Origin: Hydrogenophaga sp. Root209
GTDB lineage: Bacteria; Pseudomonadota; Gammaproteobacteria; Burkholderiales; Burkholderiaceae_C
DNA: 64,000 bases
Assembly (NCBI RefSeq): GCF_001428625.1
Contig: NZ_LMIE01000032.1
Span: 179,833-243,832, forward strand
Direction: 5' to 3'
Below are positions 10,201 to 17,563 of this stretch, one piece after another. Numbering within the stretch: the first letter of the stretch is position 1; every line of letters begins with the position of its first letter. The position numbers were made by a program, and so were the translations under genes. The notes beneath the pieces were generated by a model, which saw only the letters and a program-made list of their open reading frames with translations, had not been told where the DNA came from and did no database searches.

Positions 10201-12835
10201 GTCGGCGTCGCTGACAGCAGGTCTGTACCCGGAGGCACCGGGCACGCACCAGATCTTCGTCAACAACCGGCAAGACCCGGACAGCCCGTTGTCGTTGCCC
10301 CGCCCGCCCCACGTGGTGGTGGCAGGCCTGGGCACCGAAGGCAAGCTCAAGAGCGCCATGCTGACCCACACCGTTCGCCAGGCCACGCTGGCATGGGCCC
10401 AACGGGTGGCCGAGACGGGCGGTGCCACCCACTTCGAACTGGCCGCCACGCTGATGGGCAGCGGCGGCAGCGGCATCACCGTGAGCACCTCGTCGCAGGC
10501 GGTGGCGCAGGGTGTGCGCGAGGCCAATGAAAAGCTCAGCGCAGGTGGCTGGCCGCTGGTCAGCCACCTGCACCTGGTGGAGCTCTATCTCGACCGGGCC
10601 ACCGAAGCCTGGAGCGCCTTGACGCTGCTGGCCGCCGCAGCCCCCGACCACTTCATGATCACGCCCACCATCATCTCGGGCGTGGGCGCCCTGCGCAAGA
10701 CGCTGGACAACGGCTACCGCGGCACCGCGTACGACTTCATCAGCGCGGTGACCGTGACCGACGAGACGGGCGAACCCAGCATCGTCTACACGCTGGACAC
10801 GCAGCGCGCGCGCGCCGAGGTGCGGGCGCAGGCCACACAGGCGCGGCTGGTGGGCGAACTGGTGCGACGCGCCTCCAACGACGCCAACCGCGACCGCAAC
10901 ATCGGTCGCACGCTGTTTCAGTTGCTGGTGCCGGTGGAGATGGAGTCCAGCCTGGGCGGCACGACCGAGCTGCTGCTGGAGCTTGACGACGGGACTGCCG
11001 GCATTCCGTGGGAGTTGCTGGACGCACCCGACGATGGCCGCGGTGGACCCGAGGCGCCCTGGGCCATCCGCAACAAACTGCTGCGCCGCCTGCGCACCGC
11101 TGCATTCCGCACCCAGGTGAGTGACGCACGGCTGGAGGACTCCGTCCTGGTGATCGGGGAGCCCCTGTGCGACCCGCTGCTGTACCCGCCGCTGCCGGCC
11201 GCGCGCGCCGAAGCCCTGGCGGTGGTGGAGGCGCTGAGCGGGCAGCTCGGGCTGGACGCGTCCCGGGTGCATTCGCTGATCGCGCCCGACGACGGCCTGG
11301 GGCCCGATGCAGCCGCCGTGACCACCGCGCTGTTGGCGCGGCGCTACCGCATCGTGCACATCGCCGGCCACGGTGAACCTGAACTCCTGCGCCTGGGCAA
11401 GCCCCCGCTGCTGCGCGGCGTGGTGCTCAGCGACAACACCTTTCTCGGCCCGCGCGAGGTGCAAGCCATGCGGGTCGTGCCCGAACTGGTGTTCCTCAAC
11501 TGCTGCCACCTCGCCGCCGACCCCGACAAGCTCCTCAAAGGTGGCTACGACCGCGCGCAATTTGCCGCCGGCGTGGCCAAGCAACTGATCCGCATCGGTG
11601 TGCGCTGCGTGGTGGCCGCGGGCTGGGCGGTGGAAGACGACGCCGCCAACGTGTTTGCCACCGAGTTCTACCGCGCGCTGCTGTCGGGAAGACGCTTCAT
11701 GGACGCGGTGCAGGCCGCCCGCGTGGCCGCTTACACCCTGAGCCCGCTGGGCAACACCTGGGCCGCCTACCAGTGTTACGGCGACCCCGACTGGGTCTGG
11801 CAGCGCAACGAAGCCGACACGCGCCGCACGCCGCCCCCGCTGTCCAAGCTTTACGCGGGCATCGCCTCACCGGTGGCACTGGCCCTGGCCCTGGAAACGC
11901 TGGCGGTGCAGAGCACCACCCAGGGGGCAGCACCCGAGTCGCAGCGCGAAAAGATCCGCTATCTCGAATCCCGTTTCGACAGCGAATGGGGCGGCATGGG
12001 CGCGGTGGCCGAAGCCTATGGGGTTGCCTGGGCCGCGGCGCGCGACATCGACCGGGCACTGCACTGGTACCGCCGCGCAGTGGCGGCCAACGACGGCAGT
12101 GCTTCGGTGAAGGCCAACGAACAGCTGGCCAACCTGGGCGCGCGCCAGGCCTGGGCGCGGCTGGAGGCCGCGCGGCGCCAGGGGTCCAGGCCCGCGGCCC
12201 TGAAGGCCTTGCTGGAGCAAGGGCGCGTGGAGATCGCGCAGGCCATCGCGATCCTGGACGCTCTGGTGGCGCTGTCGCCCACGGTCGAGCGTGAAAGTCT
12301 GCTGGGTTCGACCTGGAAACGCATGGCCCGGCTCGAAGGCATGGCGGGCACCTCCGGGGCCGCCGCAAAGGCCCGGGCGGTGGACCGCATGGCCGAGCAC
12401 TACCGCCGGGCTGAGGCCCTGGCCTTGAAAAGCGGTCAGGCCGACCTGTTCTACCCCGCGCTGAATCTGGTGGCCGCCGAGCTGCTCGCGCGCGGACGCG
12501 ATCATCAGTGGCCAGGCTTCGGCACGGAGCGCCTGCAGCGGGTGCGCCAGAGCCTGGAGCGCCAGCAACGCGAAGACCCCGACTTCTGGAGCGTGGTGGG
12601 GCTGCCCGAGCTCAGCGTGTACGAAGCCCTGGCCAACCATTCGCTGTTGGCGCAGTTGCCCAGCATCCTGAGCAGCCTCGACGACATGCACCAGCGCGCT
12701 GGCACCGCCTGGATGTGGGCCTCGGTGGCCGACCAGCTCGGCTTCGTGCTGGAGCACCTCGATGGCGTCACGCGCGCCGACCAGCAGGCCGCGGATGAGT
12801 TGCTCGACGTCCTGAACCGGTACGCCGCCGAATGA
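7226..12835 (+). CDS. Giant fusion: two alpha/beta-hydrolase domains and a CHAT (caspase-like) protease
   Basis: A 1869-residue protein, start ATG at 7226. Visible parts in order: a poorly conserved N-terminus; an alpha/beta-hydrolase domain (LVLLHGTFSETHGTF at about 211; nucleophile elbow LTHSRGG at about 281); a second, LCAT/esterase-like hydrolase (MLPGILGSHLAVDGKRVWLS at about 551; LTHSMGG at about 652); a region at about 950-1150 (VGHYFASTLSGSEAVVDRFIGG...HVVVAGLG) that recalls the N-terminal domain of leucyl aminopeptidases; a CHAT protease domain with His in HIAGHGEPE (about 1381) and Cys in VFLNCCHLAAD (about 1425); and a helical, TPR-like tail. No signal peptide or membrane helix is evident, so it is probably cytoplasmic. 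The stop overlaps the TIR gene start. The individual domains are clear; the joint function is unknown. Confidence 0.85.
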   Translation: MTTASDPITFIVRGQPQTAPAATRGRGPGAPASFGGRGQTTQRVQVGATRGSSDVVRLTARPGLDAVVLHITNGPSLMLHPETARDLMLAQSGLTRSGIEAQPRSRSGGSAAGTEINVPAQLGWQGLEQAGASRGTSRGRLGDVLLSAIEVVTGLLLEPASRITAAKIGARVDSQVDAGLYPLSAESLASALKGNGQRISRLPSPTPADSPLLVLLHGTFSETHGTFGKLWQHHPNKVRELFARYGNRVYGFDHPTLMASPIDNALLLARSLPKGARLHLLTHSRGGLVAEVLARVCARPELDEKSLAPFKAPDHRNQLQALRDLAAELKGRDIRVERVVRVACPARGTLLASKRLDAYVSVLKWSLELAAIPVAPTLIDFIGEVASQRTDPTLMPGLECMLPESPLVQWLHASEEADAGPLPGQLRVVAGDIQGDSITSWVKTLLADAFYWTDNDLVVQTRSMYGGTPRAPTGGHAAATFVLERGGKVTHFSYFSEARSAEAICNALVQDAPAGFRPIGPMSWAGSSSDGLRGMPRTAGAPPASERPAVIMLPGILGSHLAVDGKRVWLSARILGGLGRLAYPDAGGRVLPDGAIGSVYDDLATFLSATHEVIEFSFDWRRPIEEEAVRLADAMDQALAARATSGQPVCLLTHSMGGLVARTVQLERPDVWQRWLERAGSRLLMLGTPNGGSFAPMQVLSGDDTMGNALSAFGMPFQDHKARRLMAAMPGLLQLQAGLLDPALGLAQSERWQALAEQDMKTLEEANFWHSVESQRAIYRWGVPSQEVLDRAVALRRRLDQQRDAALPGFRDRLLMVVGHARFTPASFEIDAREGLVYLDQPEGGDGRVTLESALLPGVRAWRVDGTHGDLPDVSSAFAAYLDLLQHGDTQRLPVVGTESLTRSGGAASALVRSRPSRQRSPVVQPPTGLGEVLAPATEAPIRTEAPRSALRISVHNANLKFISTPLLVGHYFASTLSGSEAVVDRFIGGVMSASLTAGLYPEAPGTHQIFVNNRQDPDSPLSLPRPPHVVVAGLGTEGKLKSAMLTHTVRQATLAWAQRVAETGGATHFELAATLMGSGGSGITVSTSSQAVAQGVREANEKLSAGGWPLVSHLHLVELYLDRATEAWSALTLLAAAAPDHFMITPTIISGVGALRKTLDNGYRGTAYDFISAVTVTDETGEPSIVYTLDTQRARAEVRAQATQARLVGELVRRASNDANRDRNIGRTLFQLLVPVEMESSLGGTTELLLELDDGTAGIPWELLDAPDDGRGGPEAPWAIRNKLLRRLRTAAFRTQVSDARLEDSVLVIGEPLCDPLLYPPLPAARAEALAVVEALSGQLGLDASRVHSLIAPDDGLGPDAAAVTTALLARRYRIVHIAGHGEPELLRLGKPPLLRGVVLSDNTFLGPREVQAMRVVPELVFLNCCHLAADPDKLLKGGYDRAQFAAGVAKQLIRIGVRCVVAAGWAVEDDAANVFATEFYRALLSGRRFMDAVQAARVAAYTLSPLGNTWAAYQCYGDPDWVWQRNEADTRRTPPPLSKLYAGIASPVALALALETLAVQSTTQGAAPESQREKIRYLESRFDSEWGGMGAVAEAYGVAWAAARDIDRALHWYRRAVAANDGSASVKANEQLANLGARQAWARLEAARRQGSRPAALKALLEQGRVEIAQAIAILDALVALSPTVERESLLGSTWKRMARLEGMAGTSGAAAKARAVDRMAEHYRRAEALALKSGQADLFYPALNLVAAELLARGRDHQWPGFGTERLQRVRQSLERQQREDPDFWSVVGLPELSVYEALANHSLLAQLPSILSSLDDMHQRAGTAWMWASVADQLGFVLEHLDGVTRADQQAADELLDVLNRYAAE

Positions 12836-13884
12836 ACCGCATCTTCATCAGCTACCGGTCGTCCGACGGCAAGAAGGACGCCGACCGGCTGTGCGCCGAC
12901 CTCAGCCGCCTCTATGGCGAAGACCAGGTGTTCTTCGACAAGCAGGACCTGCGGGGCGGGCATTCGTGGCGCAGCGCCATCATGGCGGCGCTGGGCACGC
13001 AGCCGGTGGTGCTGCTGCTGGTCACACCCGATCTGCTGGGCATGGCCCACCCCGAAGGCGGCCGGCGCATCGACCGGGACGACGACCCCATCCGGGGTGA
13101 AGTGCTCACCGCGCAGTCCCACGGGGCGACCATCATCCCGCTGTTGACCGAGGGCGTCTTGATGCCGGCCACCGGCGACATCCCGGCGCCCCTGCGGTTC
13201 CTGAAAGAATCGCACGCACTCAAGCTGCGCACCGAAGACTGGGCGGGCGACCTGAACAAGATCGTGACCGACCTCGCCAGCCACGGTATCAGCCCGCTGG
13301 TGCCGCGCTCAGAGCCGGACGTGCAGGCGAAACGAGGCTGGATGCAACGCATGCAGCGCGGCTTCACGTGGATCGGCGGCATCTTCGTGGGGCTGGTGGT
13401 GATCGGGCTGCTGCTGCCCGAGGACGAAGACGCCGTGCCGGCACCGGCACCGCTCGTATCGCCAACGCCTGCACCTGTGCCCGGCCAGAACACCCGCGAT
13501 GTCTCGGGCATGTGGTGGTCGATCGACGAAGACAACCGGCGCCTGCGCGTGCAGTTCACCGTGATCAATGGCGCGATCCAGTTGCAGACGGATGCCTTTC
13601 CCATCGCCTGGTACCCGCGATGGCAAGCCTACGCACAGAGCGTTCGGGACATGGGCCTGGTCTTCAGCGACGTGCGCTACGTCGGCCAGGGCGTGCTCAC
13701 CAACGTGATGGGCGTGCCGCGCATCGAGATTCCTGTCCAGGCCGTCACTGGCGACGGCCGTGGACCACTGGACACCGGCAGCGTGGTGCTCACCGCCAGC
13801 GCCGACGGGCGCGAACTCACCGGCCAGCTCTGGAGCAACGGCGAGCAGGCTGACACCCCGCTGCGGCTGGTGCGAAATCCCTGA
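12832..13884 (+). CDS. TIR-domain protein with one membrane anchor and a C-terminal beta-rich domain
   Basis: A 350-residue protein. An N-terminal TIR domain spans residues 1-140: box 1 FISYRSSDGKKDADRL, then VFFDKQDLRGGHSWRSAIMAAL, then VVLLLVTPDLL. A single membrane helix follows (about 180-198, WIGGIFVGLVVIGLLL). After a Pro-rich linker (PAPAPLVSPTPAPVPG) comes a 130-residue beta-rich region starting DVSGMWWSIDED, which I cannot assign. Many bacterial TIR domains cleave NAD+. I cannot place a catalytic Glu with confidence, because the segment reads GGHSWRS. ATGA overlap with the CHAT gene implies coupled translation. Confidence 0.85.
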   Translation: MNRIFISYRSSDGKKDADRLCADLSRLYGEDQVFFDKQDLRGGHSWRSAIMAALGTQPVVLLLVTPDLLGMAHPEGGRRIDRDDDPIRGEVLTAQSHGATIIPLLTEGVLMPATGDIPAPLRFLKESHALKLRTEDWAGDLNKIVTDLASHGISPLVPRSEPDVQAKRGWMQRMQRGFTWIGGIFVGLVVIGLLLPEDEDAVPAPAPLVSPTPAPVPGQNTRDVSGMWWSIDEDNRRLRVQFTVINGAIQLQTDAFPIAWYPRWQAYAQSVRDMGLVFSDVRYVGQGVLTNVMGVPRIEIPVQAVTGDGRGPLDTGSVVLTASADGRELTGQLWSNGEQADTPLRLVRNP

Positions 13885-13902
13885 AACCCCCAAGGAGCCA
13901 CC

Positions 13903-14928
13903 ATGACCAAACTGGTCCATGTCTGTACCCAGCGCCTGCTGCCCGCCGAGCTCATGCAGTTCCAGCCCACGGTGCGCAGCCGCGGCCGCACGCGTGCCAT
14001 CGTTCCGCTGGGCAAACTGTGGATGAACGGCAGCACGCTGCGGGTGCGTTTCATCGGCGGCACAGCAGCGCAGCAGGCCAAGGTGCGCGAGCAGGCGCAG
14101 TGGTGGACGGCGCACGCCAACCTGAAATTCGAGTTCAACAACGCGTTGGATGCCGAGATCCGCGTCAGCTTCGACCCGGCCAAAGGCGCGTGGTCCTATG
14201 TGGGCACCGACAACCGCAGCATCCCGCTGGACCAACCCACCATGAACCTGGGCTTCATGGACGGTGGCACCGTGGCGCACGAGTTCGGCCACGCCATCGG
14301 ACTCATGCACGAACACCAGAACCCGGATGGCGGCATCGAATGGAACGAAGCCGCCGTGATCCGCGACCTCTCGGGACCGCCCAACAACTGGAGCGAAGCC
14401 ACCATCCGCCACAACGTGCTGAACAAGTACCGCGCCGACCAGATCAACGGCACCACCTTCGACCCCGACTCGGTGATGCTGTACTTCTTTCCCGGCAGCT
14501 GGGTGCAGAGCGGCGTGGGAACACGGGCCAACCCCGTGCTTTCCGCGCAGGACAAGGCCTTCATCGGTGGCGCCAAGGCCTACCCCAAGTCCGCACCCAC
14601 GCTGCTCGATGCCCAGGAGCTGACGATCGGCGCCAAGCGCCGCACCTCAGCCGCCATCGGCAAGACGGGCGAGGAAGACCTGTTTCAGTTCAACGTGAAG
14701 ACCGGTGGCAACCACATCGTGGACACGCGGGGTCCGACCGATGTCGTGATGAAACTCTTCGGGCCCGACAGCCCCACCGCCGTGATCGCCGAGGACGACG
14801 ACAGCGGTGTGGGCACCAACGCGCTGATCCGCGCCAGCCTCATCCCCGGTCGCTACTACGTGCAGGTGCGCCACTACAACAAGGCCAGTGGCATGGGCAA
14901 CTACACCTTGAAGGTGCGGCGGGCCTGA
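13903..14928 (+). CDS. Astacin-like (M12) zinc metallopeptidase with PPC domain
   Basis: A 341-residue protein. The metzincin motif HEFGHAIGLMHEH (residues about 126-138) gives HExxHxxGxxH followed by the astacin-type Glu, and SVMLYF at about 191 is the Met-turn. The C-terminal 95 residues (KTGEEDLFQFNVKTGGNHIV...GRYYVQVRHYN) match the bacterial pre-peptidase C-terminal (PPC) fold, often found on secreted proteases. No Sec signal is visible at the start chosen (ribosome site AAGGAGCC). It is 18 bases after the TIR gene, last in the block, and converges on ahpF with 14 bases between the stops. Confidence 0.88.
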   Translation: MTKLVHVCTQRLLPAELMQFQPTVRSRGRTRAIVPLGKLWMNGSTLRVRFIGGTAAQQAKVREQAQWWTAHANLKFEFNNALDAEIRVSFDPAKGAWSYVGTDNRSIPLDQPTMNLGFMDGGTVAHEFGHAIGLMHEHQNPDGGIEWNEAAVIRDLSGPPNNWSEATIRHNVLNKYRADQINGTTFDPDSVMLYFFPGSWVQSGVGTRANPVLSAQDKAFIGGAKAYPKSAPTLLDAQELTIGAKRRTSAAIGKTGEEDLFQFNVKTGGNHIVDTRGPTDVVMKLFGPDSPTAVIAEDDDSGVGTNALIRASLIPGRYYVQVRHYNKASGMGNYTLKVRRA

Positions 14929-14942
14929 GCCCGCCGCCGCAC

Positions 14943-16535
14943 TCAAGCCGCGACCGCTTCCGCCGTTTCAGACACCACCACCGGCTGGCGAATCAGGTAG
15001 TCGAAGGCGCTGAGCGCGGCCTTGGAGCCTTCGCCCGCGGCGATCACGATCTGCTTGTACGGCACCGTCGTGCAGTCACCCGCAGCAAACACGCCAGGCA
15101 CATTGGTGTGGCCCTTGGCATCAACTTCGATCTCGCCGTAGCGGCTGAGGTCCACCGTGCCCTTGAGCCACTCGGTGTTGGGCACCAGGCCGATCTGCAC
15201 GAACACACCTTCGAGCTCGACATGTTTGATGTCGCCACTCACGCGGTCCTTGAACGACAGGCCATTGACCTTGCCGCCGGCACCCGTGATTTCGGTGGTC
15301 TGCGCGTTCACGTTGATGGTCACGTTGGGCAGGCTCTTGAGCTTGCTCACCAGCACCGCGTCGGCCTTGAGCGCGTCGGCGAACTCGACCAGCGTCACGT
15401 GTTTCACGATGCCCGCCAGGTCGATCGCGGCTTCCACGCCGGAGTTGCCACCACCGATCACCGCCACGCTCTTGCCCTTGAAAAGCGGACCGTCGCAGTG
15501 CGGGCAGTAAGCCACGCCCTTGTTCTTGTACTCGGCTTCGCCGGGCACGTTCACGTTGCGCCAGCGCGCACCGGTCGAGAGGATCACGCTGCGCGCCTGC
15601 AGCACCGCACCGTTGGCCATCTGCACCTGCACCATGCCCCCCGCTTGCGCGGCGGGAATGATCTTGTCGGCGCGCTGCAGGTTCATGATCTCCACGTCGT
15701 AGTGGCGCACTTGCGCTTCGAGCGCGGCGGCGAACTTGGGGCCGTCGGTCTCCAGCACGCTGATGTAGTTCTCGATCGCCATGGTGTCGTTGGTCTGACC
15801 ACCAAAACGCTCGGCCGCCACGCCCACACGAATGCCCTTGCGGGCGGCATACACGGCAGCGGCCGCACCGGCCGGGCCACCACCCACGATCAACACATCG
15901 TAGGGGTCCTTGGCACTGAGTTTGGCGGCTTCGCGTTCGTCGGACTTCACGTCGAGCTTGGCCACGATCTCTTCGAGCAGCATGCGACCCGAGCCGAACA
16001 GCTCACCGTTGAGGAACACCATCGGCACGGCCAGGATCTGGCGCTCTTCAACTTCAGCCTGGTACAGGCCACCGTCGATCACCGTGGCCTTCACCGCGGG
16101 GTTGAGGATGGACATCAGCGTGAGCGCCTGCACCACGTCCGGGCAGTTGTGGCACGAGAGGCTCATGTACATCTCGAAATTGAAGTCGCCTTCCAGACCC
16201 TTGATCTGATCGATCACAGCGGCCTCGACCTTGGGGGGGTGGCCACCGGTCCACAGCAGCGCAAGCACGAGCGACGTGAACTCGTGGCCCAGCGGAATGG
16301 CGGCAAACCGCACGCCGGTGGTCTCGCCTTCACGGGCAATCACGAACGACGGTTTGCGCGCGTCGCTGCCACTCTCGTCGAAGTTCACCAGGTCCGACAG
16401 CTCGGCGATTTCCTGCAGCAACTCACGCATCTCAACCGCGCCAGCGCTGCTGTCGAGCGAAGCAATCAGGCGGATCGGACGCTGCAGCTTGCCGAGGTAA
16501 GCCTGCAACTGGGTCTTGAGGTTGGTGTCGAGCAT
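14943..16535 (-). CDS. ahpF: Alkyl hydroperoxide reductase subunit F
   Basis: A 530-residue flavoprotein, close to E. coli AhpF (521). An N-terminal tandem thioredoxin-like domain carries CHNC (about 132-135). A FAD-binding [17 protein letters not shown] (about 220), the redox pair CPHC (about 347-350), an NADH-binding [15 protein letters not shown] (about 362) and the terminal GVFAAGDCT follow. It passes electrons from NADH to AhpC to remove H2O2 and organic peroxides in the cytoplasm. It lies downstream of ahpC on the same strand but separated by 193 bases that contain a structured repeat, which could lower read-through. Confidence 0.96.
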   Translation of the reverse strand: MLDTNLKTQLQAYLGKLQRPIRLIASLDSSAGAVEMRELLQEIAELSDLVNFDESGSDARKPSFVIAREGETTGVRFAAIPLGHEFTSLVLALLWTGGHPPKVEAAVIDQIKGLEGDFNFEMYMSLSCHNCPDVVQALTLMSILNPAVKATVIDGGLYQAEVEERQILAVPMVFLNGELFGSGRMLLEEIVAKLDVKSDEREAAKLSAKDPYDVLIVGGGPAGAAAAVYAARKGIRVGVAAERFGGQTNDTMAIENYISVLETDGPKFAAALEAQVRHYDVEIMNLQRADKIIPAAQAGGMVQVQMANGAVLQARSVILSTGARWRNVNVPGEAEYKNKGVAYCPHCDGPLFKGKSVAVIGGGNSGVEAAIDLAGIVKHVTLVEFADALKADAVLVSKLKSLPNVTINVNAQTTEITGAGGKVNGLSFKDRVSGDIKHVELEGVFVQIGLVPNTEWLKGTVDLSRYGEIEVDAKGHTNVPGVFAAGDCTTVPYKQIVIAAGEGSKAALSAFDYLIRQPVVVSETAEAVAA

Positions 16536-16654
16536 GAAATTCTCCTGAATGGGGTTGAGGCATCAATGCCGCCGGTGGATGGGCCAAAAAGGCCCATCGG
16601 GCTGCGGTACTAAGCAGTGCGGGAGGATCGCGTGAATCCACCCAGAATGCCGCT

Positions 16655-16719
16655 GGTCCGGCTCCGCCGGACCGCAGGCATTGCCCCCTCGAGGGGGTGA
16701 CGCGCCGCAGGCGGCGGCG
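16655..16719. repeat. Three-hairpin extragenic repeat element
   Basis: Within the ahpC-ahpF gap are three adjacent inverted repeats: GGTCCGGC/GCCGGACC (16655-16673), CCCCCTCGAGGGGG (16684-16697) and CGCCGC/GCGGCG (16703-16716). This string looks like a dispersed palindromic element I associate with Comamonadaceae genomes, where CCCCCTCGAGGGGG followed by GCGGCG stems recurs between genes. That association is from memory. Confidence 0.6.
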
Positions 16720-16728
16720 CGGGGGTGC

Positions 16729-17292
16729 TTAGATCTTCCCGACCAGGTCCAGCGAAGGCGTGATGGTCTTGGCGCCTTCGTTCCACTTGGCAGGGCACAC
16801 CTGGCCTGGGTTGTTGGCCACGAACTGGGCAGCTTTCAGCTTGCGCAGGGTTTCCTTGACGTCACGAGCGATCGCGTTGTCGTGGATTTCGGCGGTCTTG
16901 ATCACGCCTTCGGGGTTGATGATGAAGGTGCCGCGCAGCGCCAGGCCTTCTTCTTCGATGTGCACGCCGAACGCGCGGGTCAGCGTGTGGGTCGGGTCAC
17001 CGATCAGAGGGAATTTGGCCTTGCCCACGGCAGGCGAGGTCTCGTGCCACACCTTGTGCGCGAAATGGGTGTCGGTCGTCACGATGTAGACCTCGGCACC
17101 GGCCTTCTGGAACTCGGCGTAGTTGTCGGCAGCGTCTTCCACTTCGGTGGGGCAGTTGAAGGTGAAGGCAGCGGGCATGAAGATCAGGACCGACCACTCG
17201 CCGCGCAGGCTGGCGTCGGAGACGGGCACGAACTTGCCGTTGTGGAAGGCTTGGGCCTGGAAGGGCTGAACGGTGGTGTTGATCAGGGACAT
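16729..17292 (-). CDS. ahpC: Alkyl hydroperoxide reductase subunit C (2-Cys peroxiredoxin)
   Basis: 187 residues, the same length as E. coli AhpC. The peroxidatic Cys lies in FTFNCPTEVED (about residue 47) and the resolving Cys in GQVCPAKW (about 166). The ATG at 17292 follows GAAACC; the frame stays open 30 codons further upstream, but the family's MSLINTTVQPF start fixes it here. It reduces H2O2, organic peroxides and peroxynitrite, and is recycled by AhpF. An OxyR-like operator region lies about 70-125 bases upstream. Confidence 0.97.
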   Translation of the reverse strand: MSLINTTVQPFQAQAFHNGKFVPVSDASLRGEWSVLIFMPAAFTFNCPTEVEDAADNYAEFQKAGAEVYIVTTDTHFAHKVWHETSPAVGKAKFPLIGDPTHTLTRAFGVHIEEEGLALRGTFIINPEGVIKTAEIHDNAIARDVKETLRKLKAAQFVANNPGQVCPAKWNEGAKTITPSLDLVGKI

Positions 17293-17364
17293 GGTGGTTT
17301 CCTTTGTCGATGGAGTTGCGGGAATGGTGAACGGGGTACTGCATGAGCAGCGCTGAGGTGAACT

Positions 17365-17416
17365 ATAGCCCATGTCTATCAATAATCTTTATTGATAGTC
17401 TCTATCCGATCAATAG
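17365..17416. promoter_or_regulatory. OxyR-like operator region upstream of ahpC
   Basis: ATAG (17365-17368), 7 bases, CTAT (17376-17379); then a perfect 23-bp inverted repeat with arms CTATCAATAA / TTATTGATAG at 17376-17398; then CTAT (17402-17405), 7 bases, ATAG (17413-17416). OxyR recognises ATAG/CTAT quartets with 7-bp spacing. The register is not the full four-quartet OxyR consensus, so the assignment is an inference supported by the adjacent ahpC. Confidence 0.65.
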
Positions 17417-17465
17417 TTGGAATGTTGCAACGCAGCACCAAAATCTCACCAGCGCGTTACATTTT

Positions 17466-17484
17466 AATGCGAATCGTTCTCGTT
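17466..17484 (+). promoter_or_regulatory. Fur box upstream of the TonB-dependent receptor
   Basis: AATGCGAATCGTTCTCGTT matches the 19-bp Fur palindrome AATGAGAATCATTCTCATT at 16 positions. It lies 80 bases before the receptor start, so iron-dependent repression is expected. Confidence 0.85.
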
Positions 17485-17563
17485 CTATATACAATTCCGG
17501 CTTCCAGCCAGCCAGGACGCAGCCGCGTGCAGCCAGCCGAAAACCTTTCAGCTTGTTGACACC

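Noticed and set aside
14019-16613. 864-codon open frame running across the metallopeptidase and antisense to ahpF
   Set aside because: It spans two convergent genes of known families in wrong frames and shows no domain; it is a GC-driven shadow.
16684-16697. CCCCCTCGAGGGGG as a transcription terminator of ahpC
   Set aside because: No T-run follows the stem on either strand, so an intrinsic terminator is not supported; it is treated as part of a repeat element.
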